From: Micromonospora sp. DSM 45708
GTDB lineage: Bacteria; Actinomycetota; Actinomycetes; Mycobacteriales; Micromonosporaceae
Assembly: GCF_039566955.1 (NCBI RefSeq)
Contig: NZ_CP154796.1
Span: forward strand, 4,588,001-4,652,000
Direction: 5' to 3'
Length of the DNA: 64,000 nucleotides
The number at the start of each line of letters is the position of its first letter. Within the stretch, counting starts at the first letter, position 1. Shown one piece after another: positions 52,928 through 60,383 of the stretch. The notes beneath the pieces were generated by a model, which was given only the letters and a program-made list of their open reading frames with translations, did not search any database and was not told the origin of the DNA. The position numbers and the translations under genes were made by a program.

Positions 52928-54532
52928 GTGGTGCTTCGTCTCCCGTCCCTGCCACCCCTTGAAGAGGAGAAAACCATCTTCACCGCCTACCGCCCCGGCC
53001 TCGCCGCCGGCCGCGACGCCCAGGTCCTGCACCGCGCCGACTCGCCGGAGTTCTCCGGCTGGCTGGAGCACACCCGCCCCGCCGGCGGCTGCTCCCGACC
53101 GATCCGCCTCACCGGCACCATCGCCGCCGTCGACCGGAACACCGGCCGCATCACCAGCCAACTGCACACCGACGAGCTGCCCGACCGCACGCTCTACAAG
53201 GCATGCGGCAACCGCCGTGAATCGGCCTGCCCGGACTGCGCCTGGGTCTACCAGGGCGATGCCTACCAGGTCGTCTGTCGCGGCCTGACCGGCGGCAAGG
53301 GCGTCCCCGCATCGGTCGGCCGGCACCCGGTCGTCTTCGCCACCTTCACCGCCCCGTCCTTCGGCCCGGTCCACCACCGCCACGTCCCACGCCACACCTG
53401 CCGCAACCGGCAGCGCTGCGACTGCCGACCCGCGCCCTGCCGCGCTCGGAGCAACGCCGGCACCTGTGAGCACGGACAGCCGGCGGCGTGCTTTGCCCGC
53501 CACGACGCCGACGATCCACGGATCGGCAAGCCGCTGTGCCTCGACTGCTATGACCACGCCCACCAGGTCGTCTGGAACTACTTCTCCGGCGAGCTGTGGC
53601 GACGCACCAAGCAGGCCATCGAACGCCACCTCGCCGCGCTCTGCCGCCAACGCGGCATCCCGAAGATCGGCATCGTCACCGCCGCCGGCACCGTCCGCTG
53701 GGTGCCGCCCGTGCGCGTATCCCACGGCAAGGTCGCCGAGATGCAGCGCCGGGCCGCCGTGCATTTCCACGCCCTGCTACGCCTCGACGGCGTTGACCCC
53801 GCCGACCCAAACACGCTCGTGCCGCCTCCGGCCGGCATTACCGTCGACGACCTGGAGGCCGCCGTCCACGCAGCCGCCCGGCAGATCACCGTCACCACAC
53901 CACCCCATCCCGACCAGCCACAGGGATGGCTGATCGCCTGGGGCGAGCAGGTCGACGTGCGACGCATCAACAGCAGCGACGGCGAGCTGACCGACAGCAA
54001 GGTCGCCGCCTACCTCGCCAAGTACGCCACCAAGGCCACCGAAGCCACCGGCCACAGCTCCACCCGACTCATTCCCTCCACCATCGACGACTATTCCGAC
54101 CCCGAAGGCGACCACACCGCCCGCCTCATCGACGCCTGCTGGCACCTCGGCCGCCCCACCCAGACCAACGGGAGCGGTGGCGCCGCAACAGCCGGCGACC
54201 GTCAAGACAGCCTTGACACCAAACCGAACCCCTACGCCGGGCTGCGCCGCTGGACACACATGCTCGGCTACGGCGGCCACTTCCTCACCAAAGCCCGCCG
54301 CTACTCCGTCACCTTTGGCCAGCTCCGCGACACCCGCGCCACCTACCGCCGCGAGGAAGACGACGAGTCGGCCGACACGATCACCGTCGGCACCCTCACC
54401 TACCTCGGCTCCGGCTGGCTCACCGAAGGCGACGCCCTGCTCGCCAACACCGCCGCGCGGCAGCGCCGCGAGAGCAGACGCATCGGACGGGAAGAACTCG
54501 CCCACGAGGCGTGGCTGGGGGTGGCCGCATGA
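52928..54532 (+). CDS. RepSA-like rolling-circle replication initiator (534 aa from GTG 52928)
   Basis: Strong family marks: PAGGCSRPIRLTGTI, a Cys-rich zinc-binding region (CPDCAWVY, CRNRQRCDC, CEHGQ), the HUH metal motif in VHFHALLRLDG (His279 and His281) and the catalytic YLAKY (Tyr362/Tyr366). Such proteins nick the origin of pSAM2-type elements. The start is uncertain: homologues should begin close to FTAYRPGLAAGRD, where AGAGGAG sits before an ATC (52976). The nearest standard codons, GTG 52928/52931, have no ribosome-binding site. The stop overlaps the xis ATG. Confidence 0.88.
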   Translation: MVLRLPSLPPLEEEKTIFTAYRPGLAAGRDAQVLHRADSPEFSGWLEHTRPAGGCSRPIRLTGTIAAVDRNTGRITSQLHTDELPDRTLYKACGNRRESACPDCAWVYQGDAYQVVCRGLTGGKGVPASVGRHPVVFATFTAPSFGPVHHRHVPRHTCRNRQRCDCRPAPCRARSNAGTCEHGQPAACFARHDADDPRIGKPLCLDCYDHAHQVVWNYFSGELWRRTKQAIERHLAALCRQRGIPKIGIVTAAGTVRWVPPVRVSHGKVAEMQRRAAVHFHALLRLDGVDPADPNTLVPPPAGITVDDLEAAVHAAARQITVTTPPHPDQPQGWLIAWGEQVDVRRINSSDGELTDSKVAAYLAKYATKATEATGHSSTRLIPSTIDDYSDPEGDHTARLIDACWHLGRPTQTNGSGGAATAGDRQDSLDTKPNPYAGLRRWTHMLGYGGHFLTKARRYSVTFGQLRDTRATYRREEDDESADTITVGTLTYLGSGWLTEGDALLANTAARQRRESRRIGREELAHEAWLGVAA

Positions 54533-54726
54533 GCCGAGAACTCACCCCCCGCTGGTACTCCCCCGCCGAGGTCGCCGTCCTGCTCGGCTTTGGCATCTCC
54601 AAGGTCAAGATGAAGATCGCCACCGGCGAGCTGCGTTCCATCAAGGACGGCAAGTACCGCCGCATCCTCCCCGAATGGGTCGATGACTACATCCGCGAGC
54701 AGGTCGAGCGCCAGGAGGCCGCCTGA
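54529..54726 (+). CDS. xis: Excisionase-type helix-turn-helix protein (65 aa)
   Basis: ATG 54529 overlaps the Rep stop. A short MerR-like winged helix: RWYSPAEVAVLLGFGISKVK, followed by ELRSIKDGKYRRILPEWVDDYI. This is the standard excisionase between repSA and int in actinomycete integrative elements. It would bind and bend att DNA to favour excision. Its stop overlaps the integrase ATG (TGATG). Confidence 0.88.
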   Translation: MSRELTPRWYSPAEVAVLLGFGISKVKMKIATGELRSIKDGKYRRILPEWVDDYIREQVERQEAA

Positions 54727-55946
54727 TGCCCGCCCGCGCACGCGCCAACGGCGAAGGCTCGATCTTCCCGTACCGGAACGGCTTCGCCGCCTACGTCTGG
54801 GTCACCAAGCCTGACGGCCGGCGCACCCGCAAGTACGTCTACGGCAAGACCCGAGAGGCAGTCCACGACAAGTGGATCAAACTGCACCAGCAGGCGAAGC
54901 AGGGACCAGTGGCGACAAGCGTCCCCACGGTCGGCAGCTTCCTCACCTACTGGCTGGCCGAGATCATCCAGCCGAACCGGGCACCGTTGACCTACGCCAC
55001 CTACGAGACGTTTGTCCGCCGCTACATCGCCCCCGGCCTCGGGACGAAGCGGCTCGACCGGCTCCAGTCGCGCGACGTGCAGACCTGGATCAACCAGATA
55101 GCTCGCACCTGCCAGTGCTGCGCACAGGGCAAGGACACCGTCCGCCCGAAGCACAAGCGGCGCTGCTGCGCGGTCGGCCGCTGCTGCCAGGCCGTCCCGT
55201 CGACGCGCACAGTGAGCGACATCCGGGCCGCGCTGCGGGCCGCCCTCTCCCACGCCCAGGCCGAAGACCTCATCACCAAGAACCCCGCTGTCGCGGTCAC
55301 CCTCGCCACTGTTCGCCGCCGCCGGGGCAAGTCCTGGTCGAGCGACGAGGCCCGGAAGTTCCTGGAGTCCGCGAGAGCCGACGACGACCCGCTCTACGCC
55401 GCCTACGCCCTGGTCCTCGTCACCGGACTGCGCAAGGGGGAGGCGCTGGGACTGACCTGGGCAGACGTCGACCTCGACGCCGGAGATCTGACCATCGGTC
55501 GCCAGCTCCAACGCGTACGCGGGCAGCTCCTGCACCGCGACACCAAGACCCAGGCGTCCGACGCCACCCTCCCCCTGCCCGACATCTGCCTCACGGCCCT
55601 GAAACTGCGGAGCGAGCAACGCGACGAGGCGAGAGCAGCCGCCGGCAAGGCATGGCACGAAAGCGGACTCGTCCTCACCACCCGCTACGGCACACCGATC
55701 GAGCCGCGCAACTTCCAACGCTCCTGGCAGACGCGGTGCGACAAGGCAGGCGTCAAGCCGATCACCGTCCACGACGCCAGAAGAACCTGCGCCACCCTCC
55801 TGGCCGACCTCGACGTCCATCCCAGAGTCGCCATGCAGGTGCTGAGGCACGCCCGCTTCTCCGTAACGATGGAGATCTACACGCAGGTCACATCGACAAA
55901 GACGAGAGAAGCGCTCAAGCGCCTCGGCGACTCACTCAGCCACTGA
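54726..55946 (+). CDS. int: Tyrosine site-specific integrase (406 aa)
   Basis: ATG 54726 overlaps the xis stop. N-terminal arm-binding region, SAM-like core-binding domain (PTVGSFLTYWLAEIIQP), a small Cys-rich insertion (CQCCAQGKD, RRCCAVGRCC) and the catalytic domain with Arg236 (GLRKGEALGL), His349/Arg352 (VHDARRTC), His375 (LRHARF) and the nucleophile Tyr385 (MEIYTQV). The cysteine insertion may bind zinc and is seen in related actinobacterial integrases. The gene ends about 100 bp from the tRNA-Val gene in which the element sits. Confidence 0.94.
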   Translation: MPARARANGEGSIFPYRNGFAAYVWVTKPDGRRTRKYVYGKTREAVHDKWIKLHQQAKQGPVATSVPTVGSFLTYWLAEIIQPNRAPLTYATYETFVRRYIAPGLGTKRLDRLQSRDVQTWINQIARTCQCCAQGKDTVRPKHKRRCCAVGRCCQAVPSTRTVSDIRAALRAALSHAQAEDLITKNPAVAVTLATVRRRRGKSWSSDEARKFLESARADDDPLYAAYALVLVTGLRKGEALGLTWADVDLDAGDLTIGRQLQRVRGQLLHRDTKTQASDATLPLPDICLTALKLRSEQRDEARAAAGKAWHESGLVLTTRYGTPIEPRNFQRSWQTRCDKAGVKPITVHDARRTCATLLADLDVHPRVAMQVLRHARFSVTMEIYTQVTSTKTREALKRLGDSLSH

Positions 55947-55954
55947 CGAGAACT

Positions 55955-55975
55955 GCTGTACAAAGCTGCTGTACG
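55955..55975 (+). repeat. Right integrase arm-type repeats (two TGCTGTAC)
   Basis: TGCTGTAC at 55955-55962 and 55968-55975 with 13-bp pitch, between the int stop and the tRNA. Same motif, orientation and pitch as 42544-42564. Confidence 0.7.
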
Positions 55976-55982
55976 ACAGCAG

Positions 55983-56016
55983 AAAGGCCACCTCCCGAAG
56001 CCGGGAAGTGGCCTTT
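55983..56016. terminator. Bidirectional terminator between int and tRNA-Val
   Basis: AAAGGCCAC and GTGGCCTTT with an inner TCCC/GGGA extension form a stem whose ends give A- and T-runs on both strands. It can serve both the integrase (plus) and the tRNA (minus). Confidence 0.8.
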
Positions 56017-56024
56017 GACCTGCG

Positions 56025-56096
56025 TGGGCGATACTGGGATCGAACCAGTGACCTCTTCGGTGTGAACGAAGCGCTCTCCCGCTGAGCTAATCGCCC
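56025..56096 (-). tRNA. tRNA-Val (anticodon CAC)
   Basis: The minus strand folds as a complete cloverleaf. The acceptor stem is GGGCGAT/ATCGCCC with discriminator A, the D arm carries AGCTCAGC...GGGAGAGC, the anticodon arm is CTTCG-TTCACAC-CGAAG with anticodon CAC, and the T arm reads CTGG-TTCGATC-CCAG. CCA is not encoded. The 3' half is supplied by the integrated element, and the anticodon arm forms the att core. Confidence 0.95.
56048..56067 (+). repeat. Right attachment site (att core within tRNA-Val)
   Basis: GTGACCTCTTCGGTGTGAAC on the plus strand, the complement of the tRNA anticodon arm and adjacent variable region. It matches 42440-42459 at 18 of 20 positions. Confidence 0.75.
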
Positions 56097-56146
56097 TCAG
56101 CGCGCATGACTCTACCCGATCGACGGCCCGGACCAAAAACCGGGCC

Positions 56147-56680
56147 TCAGTGCGTCGCGAGGTAGTGCAGCACCCGCGCCACCACGTCGATGCCGAGGCT
56201 GTACTTCAGCGACAGCCACACCACCACCGACACGAAGAGCAGCCCGACCAGGCCGAGCACGAAGCGCACCGGCAGCGATCGGCTGGTCACCCAACGCGTC
56301 CAGGCGTTGACGTGCCGGCGGGTGAACGCGAGCAGCCGGCGGGCCCAGTGGAACTCGACCGCCCAGACGCCGAGTCCGGCGATGACGAGCAGCCAGCCGG
56401 GGCCGGGCAGCGGGATGAGCGCGATGCCGACGGTGACCACGACGGCGCCGAGGATGCCGATGAAGATCCGCAGCGCGATGCGGCCGGTGGGGTTGGCCCG
56501 GATCAGGTCGAGCGTGGTGTGCAGGCGACCCCGCCAGCCCTGCCGACGCGGCGTGGTGGGAGCGGCTGGGGAACGCCCGTCGACCGGCACTTCGTACCCC
56601 CGATTTCTGGCCGTTCGGGCCGCATCTTCCGGCGAACCGCCAGTGGCCCGCGATGCCACCGAGGATCCCCTCGTGACCAT
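56147..56680 (-). CDS. PGPGW/TIGR02611-type membrane protein (177 aa)
   Basis: ATG 56680 (MVTRGSSVASRAT) after GGGGGTGG. About 55 polar N-terminal residues precede three hydrophobic segments. The first contains the hallmark IPLPGPGWLLVIAGLGVWAVEF. It is a small actinobacterial inner-membrane protein of unknown function. It stands alone and is the first chromosomal gene right of the element. Confidence 0.85.
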   Translation of the reverse strand: MVTRGSSVASRATGGSPEDAARTARNRGYEVPVDGRSPAAPTTPRRQGWRGRLHTTLDLIRANPTGRIALRIFIGILGAVVVTVGIALIPLPGPGWLLVIAGLGVWAVEFHWARRLLAFTRRHVNAWTRWVTSRSLPVRFVLGLVGLLFVSVVVWLSLKYSLGIDVVARVLHYLATH

Positions 56681-56804
56681 TTCCACCCCCAGTGTCGCGC
56701 GGGACCGTCACCCCTGCTGAGGACTGGACGTTACCGGAGTAAGTCGACGACTGAACCACCCGTTGCCGGGCGGGACGACGGAGTGGGCGGAACCGGAAAT
56801 CCTA

Positions 56805-56826
56805 CTCGGGGTCTCCCGGCCCCGAG
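56805..56826. promoter_or_regulatory. Hairpin in the region upstream of the ssgB-like gene
   Basis: CTCGGGG and CCCCGAG form a 7-bp stem with an 8-nt loop about 130 bp before the start of the SsgB-like gene. It may end transcripts from the left or act in the leader. Low certainty. Confidence 0.3.
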
Positions 56827-56953
56827 AGCTTTCCGACCCCCTTCCCACCACTGGGTGAAGTCAGCGTATGGCGGAGCGTAGCCAGGAGCAGCACCTGAGT
56901 ATGGGAAAAGCGGGACACGCGCGTTCCGCAGCGGTGCCGGGGGGAGAACGTCC

Positions 56954-57385
56954 ATGAGTGTCATCCGACCGACGACCGTAGAGGTCGAGACGTCGCTAAG
57001 GCTCGTCGCGCCTGACGCCACCGCCTTGCCGGTGCGTGCCAGTCTGCGTTACGACCCTGCTGACCCGTACGCGGTCCATGTCCTGTTCCATGCCGAGTCG
57101 GCCGGCGGCGAGGCGGTGAGCTGGTCGTTCGCACGCGAACTGCTGGTCACCGGGCTCGACGAGCCGGCCGGCATCGGTGATGTGCGGGTCTGGCCGTGGG
57201 CCACCCCGCGCGGCGACTTCGTCGCGCTGGCGTTGTCGTCACCGGACGGCAACGCCCTGTTCGAGGTGCCGCGCAGCGTGCTGGTGCGCTTCCTGCGCCG
57301 GACCTACGTCGTCGTCCCGCGCGGCCGGGAGGCCGAGCACCTGGACGTCGACACCGCGGTGAACCGGCTGCTCGCCGGTCGCTGA
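56954..57385 (+). CDS. ssgB: SsgA/SsgB-family sporulation and cell-division regulator (143 aa)
   Basis: ATG 56954 preceded by GGGGGGAG. The SALP fold is evident: TSLRLVAPDATALPVRASLRY, DPADPYAVHVLFH, SWSFARELLVTGL, GDVRVWPW and ALSSPDGNALFEVP. In spore-forming actinobacteria SsgB positions FtsZ during sporulation septation. Micromonospora generally carries a single SALP, most like SsgB, which is the basis for the symbol. Monocistronic, ended by the terminator at 57397. Confidence 0.88.
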   Translation: MSVIRPTTVEVETSLRLVAPDATALPVRASLRYDPADPYAVHVLFHAESAGGEAVSWSFARELLVTGLDEPAGIGDVRVWPWATPRGDFVALALSSPDGNALFEVPRSVLVRFLRRTYVVVPRGREAEHLDVDTAVNRLLAGR

Positions 57386-57396
57386 CCACGGCGAAA

Positions 57397-57437
57397 CCCG
57401 GGGCCGCGCGGATCTGCCGAGTCCGCGCGGCCCCGGG
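57397..57437. terminator. Bidirectional terminator between ssgB and the SDR gene
   Basis: CCCGGGGCCGCGCGGA and TCCGCGCGGCCCCGGG form a perfect 16-bp stem with a 9-nt loop between two convergent genes (stops at 57385 and 57460). Confidence 0.85.
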
Positions 57438-57459
57438 CCGTCTCGCCCGGGGTACGCGG

Positions 57460-58236
57460 TCAGCCGCGCGTGGTGATCCCACCGTCGACCGGGATGACCG
57501 CTCCGGTCAGGTACGCGCCGGCGCGTGACGCGAGGTAGATCGCGGTGCCGGCCATGTCGTCGGGGCGGCCGATGCGGCCCAGCGGCACCTGCTGCTCGAT
57601 GGCGGCGCGCGACTCCGGGTCGTCGAGTGCGAACGCCATCATTTTGCTCTCGAACGGCCCGGGCGCGATCGCGTTGACGGTGATCGCCTCGCCGGCGAGC
57701 TGGTGGGCGAGACCGCGGGTGAGCATGTGCACGGCGGCCTTGGTGGCGGAGTAGGCGTACACCTCCATCCACGGCACCCGGATGCCGTCGATCGAGCCGA
57801 TGTTGATCACGCGGGCCGGGTCGTCGGGGCCGGCGGCGGCGCGCAGCGCCGGCAGCAGCGCGGTGGTGAGCCGGAACACGGCCTTGACGTTGACGGCCCA
57901 GAGCTTGTCGAACGCGCTCTCCGGGTACTCCTCCAGCGGCGCGCCCCAGGTGGCGCCCGCGTTGTTGACCAGCACGTGGAGCCGGTCGTGGCGCTGCCGG
58001 ACGGCTTCGGCCAGCGCCAGCGCGCCGGCGTCGCTGCCGAGGTCCGCCGGAATGGCTTCGCAGTGCCCCTCGGCGGAGAGTTCCTGGGCCACCGCCTCGC
58101 ACACGTCGGCCTTGCGCGAGGAGATGATCACTCGGGCGCCGGCCCGCACGAAACCGCGCGCGATCATCAGCCCGATCCCCCGCGAGCCGCCGGTGACCAG
58201 GACCGTCTTGCCGTCGACCGAGAACAGATCCGTCAT
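57460..58236 (-). CDS. Short-chain dehydrogenase/reductase (258 aa)
   Basis: ATG 58236 (MTDLFSVDGKTVLVTGG); ATG 58242 adds two residues. Classical SDR: cofactor motif TGGSRGIG, NNAG, catalytic Ser in IGSIDG with YAYSATK (Tyr and Lys), and IAPGPFESKM. Arg and Lys residues after beta strand 2 (SSRKADVC) favour NADPH. It is typical of FabG-like oxidoreductases; the substrate is not predictable. It diverges from the AraC gene across 151 bp containing a palindrome. Confidence 0.92.
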   Translation of the reverse strand: MTDLFSVDGKTVLVTGGSRGIGLMIARGFVRAGARVIISSRKADVCEAVAQELSAEGHCEAIPADLGSDAGALALAEAVRQRHDRLHVLVNNAGATWGAPLEEYPESAFDKLWAVNVKAVFRLTTALLPALRAAAGPDDPARVINIGSIDGIRVPWMEVYAYSATKAAVHMLTRGLAHQLAGEAITVNAIAPGPFESKMMAFALDDPESRAAIEQQVPLGRIGRPDDMAGTAIYLASRAGAYLTGAVIPVDGGITTRG

Positions 58237-58283
58237 GCCCATCCCATCGCCGTCGCCGCCGGGCCGGTCGCCCGACCCCGGCC

Positions 58284-58297
58284 TTACCGATCGGTAA
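58284..58297. promoter_or_regulatory. Perfect 14-bp palindrome TTACCGATCGGTAA between SDR and AraC genes
   Basis: TTACCGATCGGTAA is fully symmetrical and lies 48 bp before the SDR start and 91 bp before the AraC start. The form is more like a TetR-family operator than an AraC direct-repeat site. Confidence 0.55.
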
Positions 58298-58387
58298 CCT
58301 AACCGTCCGTGGTGCACCCCGACAAGGGTGTCCGGGCGGGGTGGAACCGTCGAGATGCAACGTGCGGCCGGGCCGGTTACCGTCGGG

Positions 58388-59308
58388 ATGATGGTCACTA
58401 CCGGTCAGCCCTCCCCGGCCACCCGCATCGGCCTCTCGGACGCCCGCCTCGACACCGACGAGATCGTCACCGGCGCGCTCGACGACCTCACCGCCGGACC
58501 CGGCTGGCACCGGCCGATCCTGCTCGACCGCGATCTGCTGATCCTGGTCACCCACGGCCACGGCACCGCCGAGCTGGACTTCCGGGCCGTGCCCTGCCGC
58601 CCGGGCACGCTGCTGCACGCCCGCCCCGGCCAGGCGCTGCGCTGCCTCGGCCAGCAGCTCGACGCCACGGTGGTGAGCTGGGGGCCGGACGCGCTGCGCG
58701 GCCTCGACGTCGACCCGGACGCGGTGCCCACCCACCGCCAGCTCGCCGGTGAGGACGCCGACGCGGTGATCACCGAGGTGTCCCAGCTGGCGGTGGACGC
58801 CGACCGGCACGCGCTGGTGCCCGCCGCCACGGCGTTGCTGCGTCACCAGCTCGCCGTGTTGCTGCTGCGGCTGAGCCTGCTGCCGTGCGGCGAGAAGGGG
58901 CGGCCGGCGCCGGGGACCGAGGCGGTGACGTTCCGGCGGCTGTGCCGCGAGGTGGAACGCGGCTACCGGCACACCCGCCGGGTGGAGGACTACGCCGCCC
59001 AGCTCGGCTGCTCCGTGCGTACCCTGACCCGGGCCTGCCTGGCGGTGACCGGCCGCAGCGCCAAGCAGGTCATCGACGAGCGGGTGGCGTTGCAGGCGTG
59101 CCGGCTGCTGGCCGCCACCGACGACCCGATCGCCCGGATCGGCCGGCAGCTCGGTTTTCCCGAGCCCACCAACTTCGGCCGCTTCTTCACCCGGGAGGTC
59201 GGGGTGAGTCCGGGGGCGTTCCGGGCCGCCCGGGAGCAGCCGCTGCCCGTCCGTCTGGTGCGTCCGCGCCCGCCCGCCGACTCCCCCGCGCCGCCCGGCC
59301 GGGCATGA
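58388..59308 (+). CDS. AraC-family transcriptional regulator (306 aa)
   Basis: Tandem ATG codons at 58388 and 58391; either may be used. The N-terminal cupin-like effector domain includes ILLDRDLLILVTHGHG and CRPGTLLHARPGQALR. The C-terminal AraC double helix-turn-helix reads VEDYAAQLGCSVRTLTRAC and DPIARIGRQLGFPEPTNFGRFF. The likely target is the divergent SDR gene or itself. The Rrf2 gene follows after 7 bp, so they may share a transcript. Confidence 0.92.
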   Translation: MMVTTGQPSPATRIGLSDARLDTDEIVTGALDDLTAGPGWHRPILLDRDLLILVTHGHGTAELDFRAVPCRPGTLLHARPGQALRCLGQQLDATVVSWGPDALRGLDVDPDAVPTHRQLAGEDADAVITEVSQLAVDADRHALVPAATALLRHQLAVLLLRLSLLPCGEKGRPAPGTEAVTFRRLCREVERGYRHTRRVEDYAAQLGCSVRTLTRACLAVTGRSAKQVIDERVALQACRLLAATDDPIARIGRQLGFPEPTNFGRFFTREVGVSPGAFRAAREQPLPVRLVRPRPPADSPAPPGRA

Positions 59309-59315
59309 TGGCAGT

Positions 59316-59771
59316 GTGCAGATCTCCGCGCGCGGCGACTACGCGGTCCGGGCAGCCCTGAGCCTGGCCACCGCGTACCCCACCCTGCTGTCCACCCAGG
59401 CCATCGCGGCGGAGCAGGACATGCCCCGCAAGTTTCTCGAAGCGGTCCTGGCCGATCTGCGCCGGTCCGGGATCGTCCGGGCCCAGCGCGGCGCCGAGGG
59501 CGGTTACACGCTGTCCCGGCCACCGCGCGACGTCACCATCGGGCAGGTGTTGCGCGCCGTCGACGGTCCGCTCGCCGGGGTACGCGGGCTGCGTCCCGAG
59601 GAGACCCGCTACGAGGGCGCGGCGGAGAACCTGCCCCGGCTCTGGGTGGCGGTGCGCGCCTCGGTGCGGCGGGTGGTCGACGAGGTGAGCCTGGAGGAGC
59701 TGGTCAGCGGCCGGTTGCCGGCGCACGTGCGCAAGCTGACCACCCAGCCGGACGCGTGGGAGCCGCGCTGA
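59316..59771 (+). CDS. Rrf2-family transcriptional regulator (151 aa)
   Basis: GTG 59316 (MQISARGDYAVRAALSLA). The winged helix has the family marks TQAIAAEQDMPRKFLEAVLADL and GIVRAQRGAEGGYTLSRP. The Fe-S cysteines of IscR/NsrR-type members are absent, which places it with CymR-like, non-cluster members that govern sulfur metabolism. It lies tail-to-tail with the organosulfur operon: its stop codon directly abuts the stop of the 59772 gene. A role in sulfur control is likely. Confidence 0.9.
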   Translation: MQISARGDYAVRAALSLATAYPTLLSTQAIAAEQDMPRKFLEAVLADLRRSGIVRAQRGAEGGYTLSRPPRDVTIGQVLRAVDGPLAGVRGLRPEETRYEGAAENLPRLWVAVRASVRRVVDEVSLEELVSGRLPAHVRKLTTQPDAWEPR

Positions 59772-60383
59772 TCACAGGGTGGTGACGACCTCCTCGTACG
59801 GCAGCCGGGGCAGCCGTTCCCGCCAGGCGTCCGGGGCCGGGCGGCCGATGTTCATCAGCAGCAGCACCCGGTGCCGCCCGTCGGGGAAGAACTCGCGTTC
59901 CACGCCGGGCGCGTCGAACCCGGCCATCGGGCCGGCGGCCAGCCCGGCGGCGCGGACCCCGAGCACCAGGTAGCCGATCTGGAGCGCGGCGTTGAACCGG
60001 GCCTGCGCCTCCCGGCCGGCCGGGTCGCCGGTGAACCAGTCCCGCGCGCCGGGGCGGTGCGGGAACAGCTCGGGCAGCCGGTCGTGCCAGTCCACGTCGG
60101 CGGCGAGCACCGCGGTCAGCGGCGCGCCGGCCGTCTTCTCCCGGTTGCCGGCGCTGACGTACGGCAGCAGCCGCGCCCGGGCCTGCGGCGAGCGCAGCAG
60201 CAGCACCCGCAGCGGTTGCGCGTTCATCGCGGTCGGGCCGTACCGGACCAGGTCGTGCACGGCCCGGACCTGCGCGTCGTCGACCGGTTCGGCGGTGAAC
60301 GCGGTGGCCGTGCGGGCCGCCCGGAACAGCAGGTCCTGGGCGGCCCGGTCGAGCGCGAGCAGCTCGTCGGCGGGCGCGGTCAC
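59772..60383 (-). CDS. Nitroreductase-fold malonic-semialdehyde-reductase-like protein (203 aa)
   Basis: GTG 60383 overlaps the flavin-reductase stop. FMN-binding nitroreductase fold of the RutE/HadB type: LLFRAARTATAFTAEPVDD, RYGPTAMNAQPLRVLLL, LQIGYLVLGVRAAGLAAGPM and VLLLMNIGRPA. As the last cistron of an organosulfur operon it may reduce an aldehyde or flavin-related product of the monooxygenase reaction. Confidence 0.87.
   Translation of the reverse strand: MTAPADELLALDRAAQDLLFRAARTATAFTAEPVDDAQVRAVHDLVRYGPTAMNAQPLRVLLLRSPQARARLLPYVSAGNREKTAGAPLTAVLAADVDWHDRLPELFPHRPGARDWFTGDPAGREAQARFNAALQIGYLVLGVRAAGLAAGPMAGFDAPGVEREFFPDGRHRVLLLMNIGRPAPDAWRERLPRLPYEEVVTTL

Larger units (their letters stand above)
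42440..56067. mobile_element. Integrative element of the AICE/pSAM2 type in tRNA-Val(CAC), about 13.6 kb
   Basis: Bounded by a 20-bp direct repeat (42440-42459 and 56048-56067, 18/20 identical) covering the anticodon arm of the tRNA-Val gene. Inside each end lies a TGCTGTAC pair with identical 13-bp pitch. It carries a RepSA-like initiator, Xis and a tyrosine integrase next to the tRNA, plus XRE regulators and a Nudix gene, as in pSAM2-like elements. The middle (about 48.1-51.3 kb) is visibly less G+C-rich and holds the DUF262/HEPN cargo. No FtsK/SpoIIIE-type Tra gene is present, so self-transfer is unlikely. Confidence 0.85.

Noticed and set aside
52812..53288. 158-aa plus frame starting MTHRREVARPRF upstream of and into rep
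   Set aside because: Only the first 45 codons look coding-like. The remainder is an out-of-frame shadow of the Rep protein, and AAAGGA is too close to the ATG.
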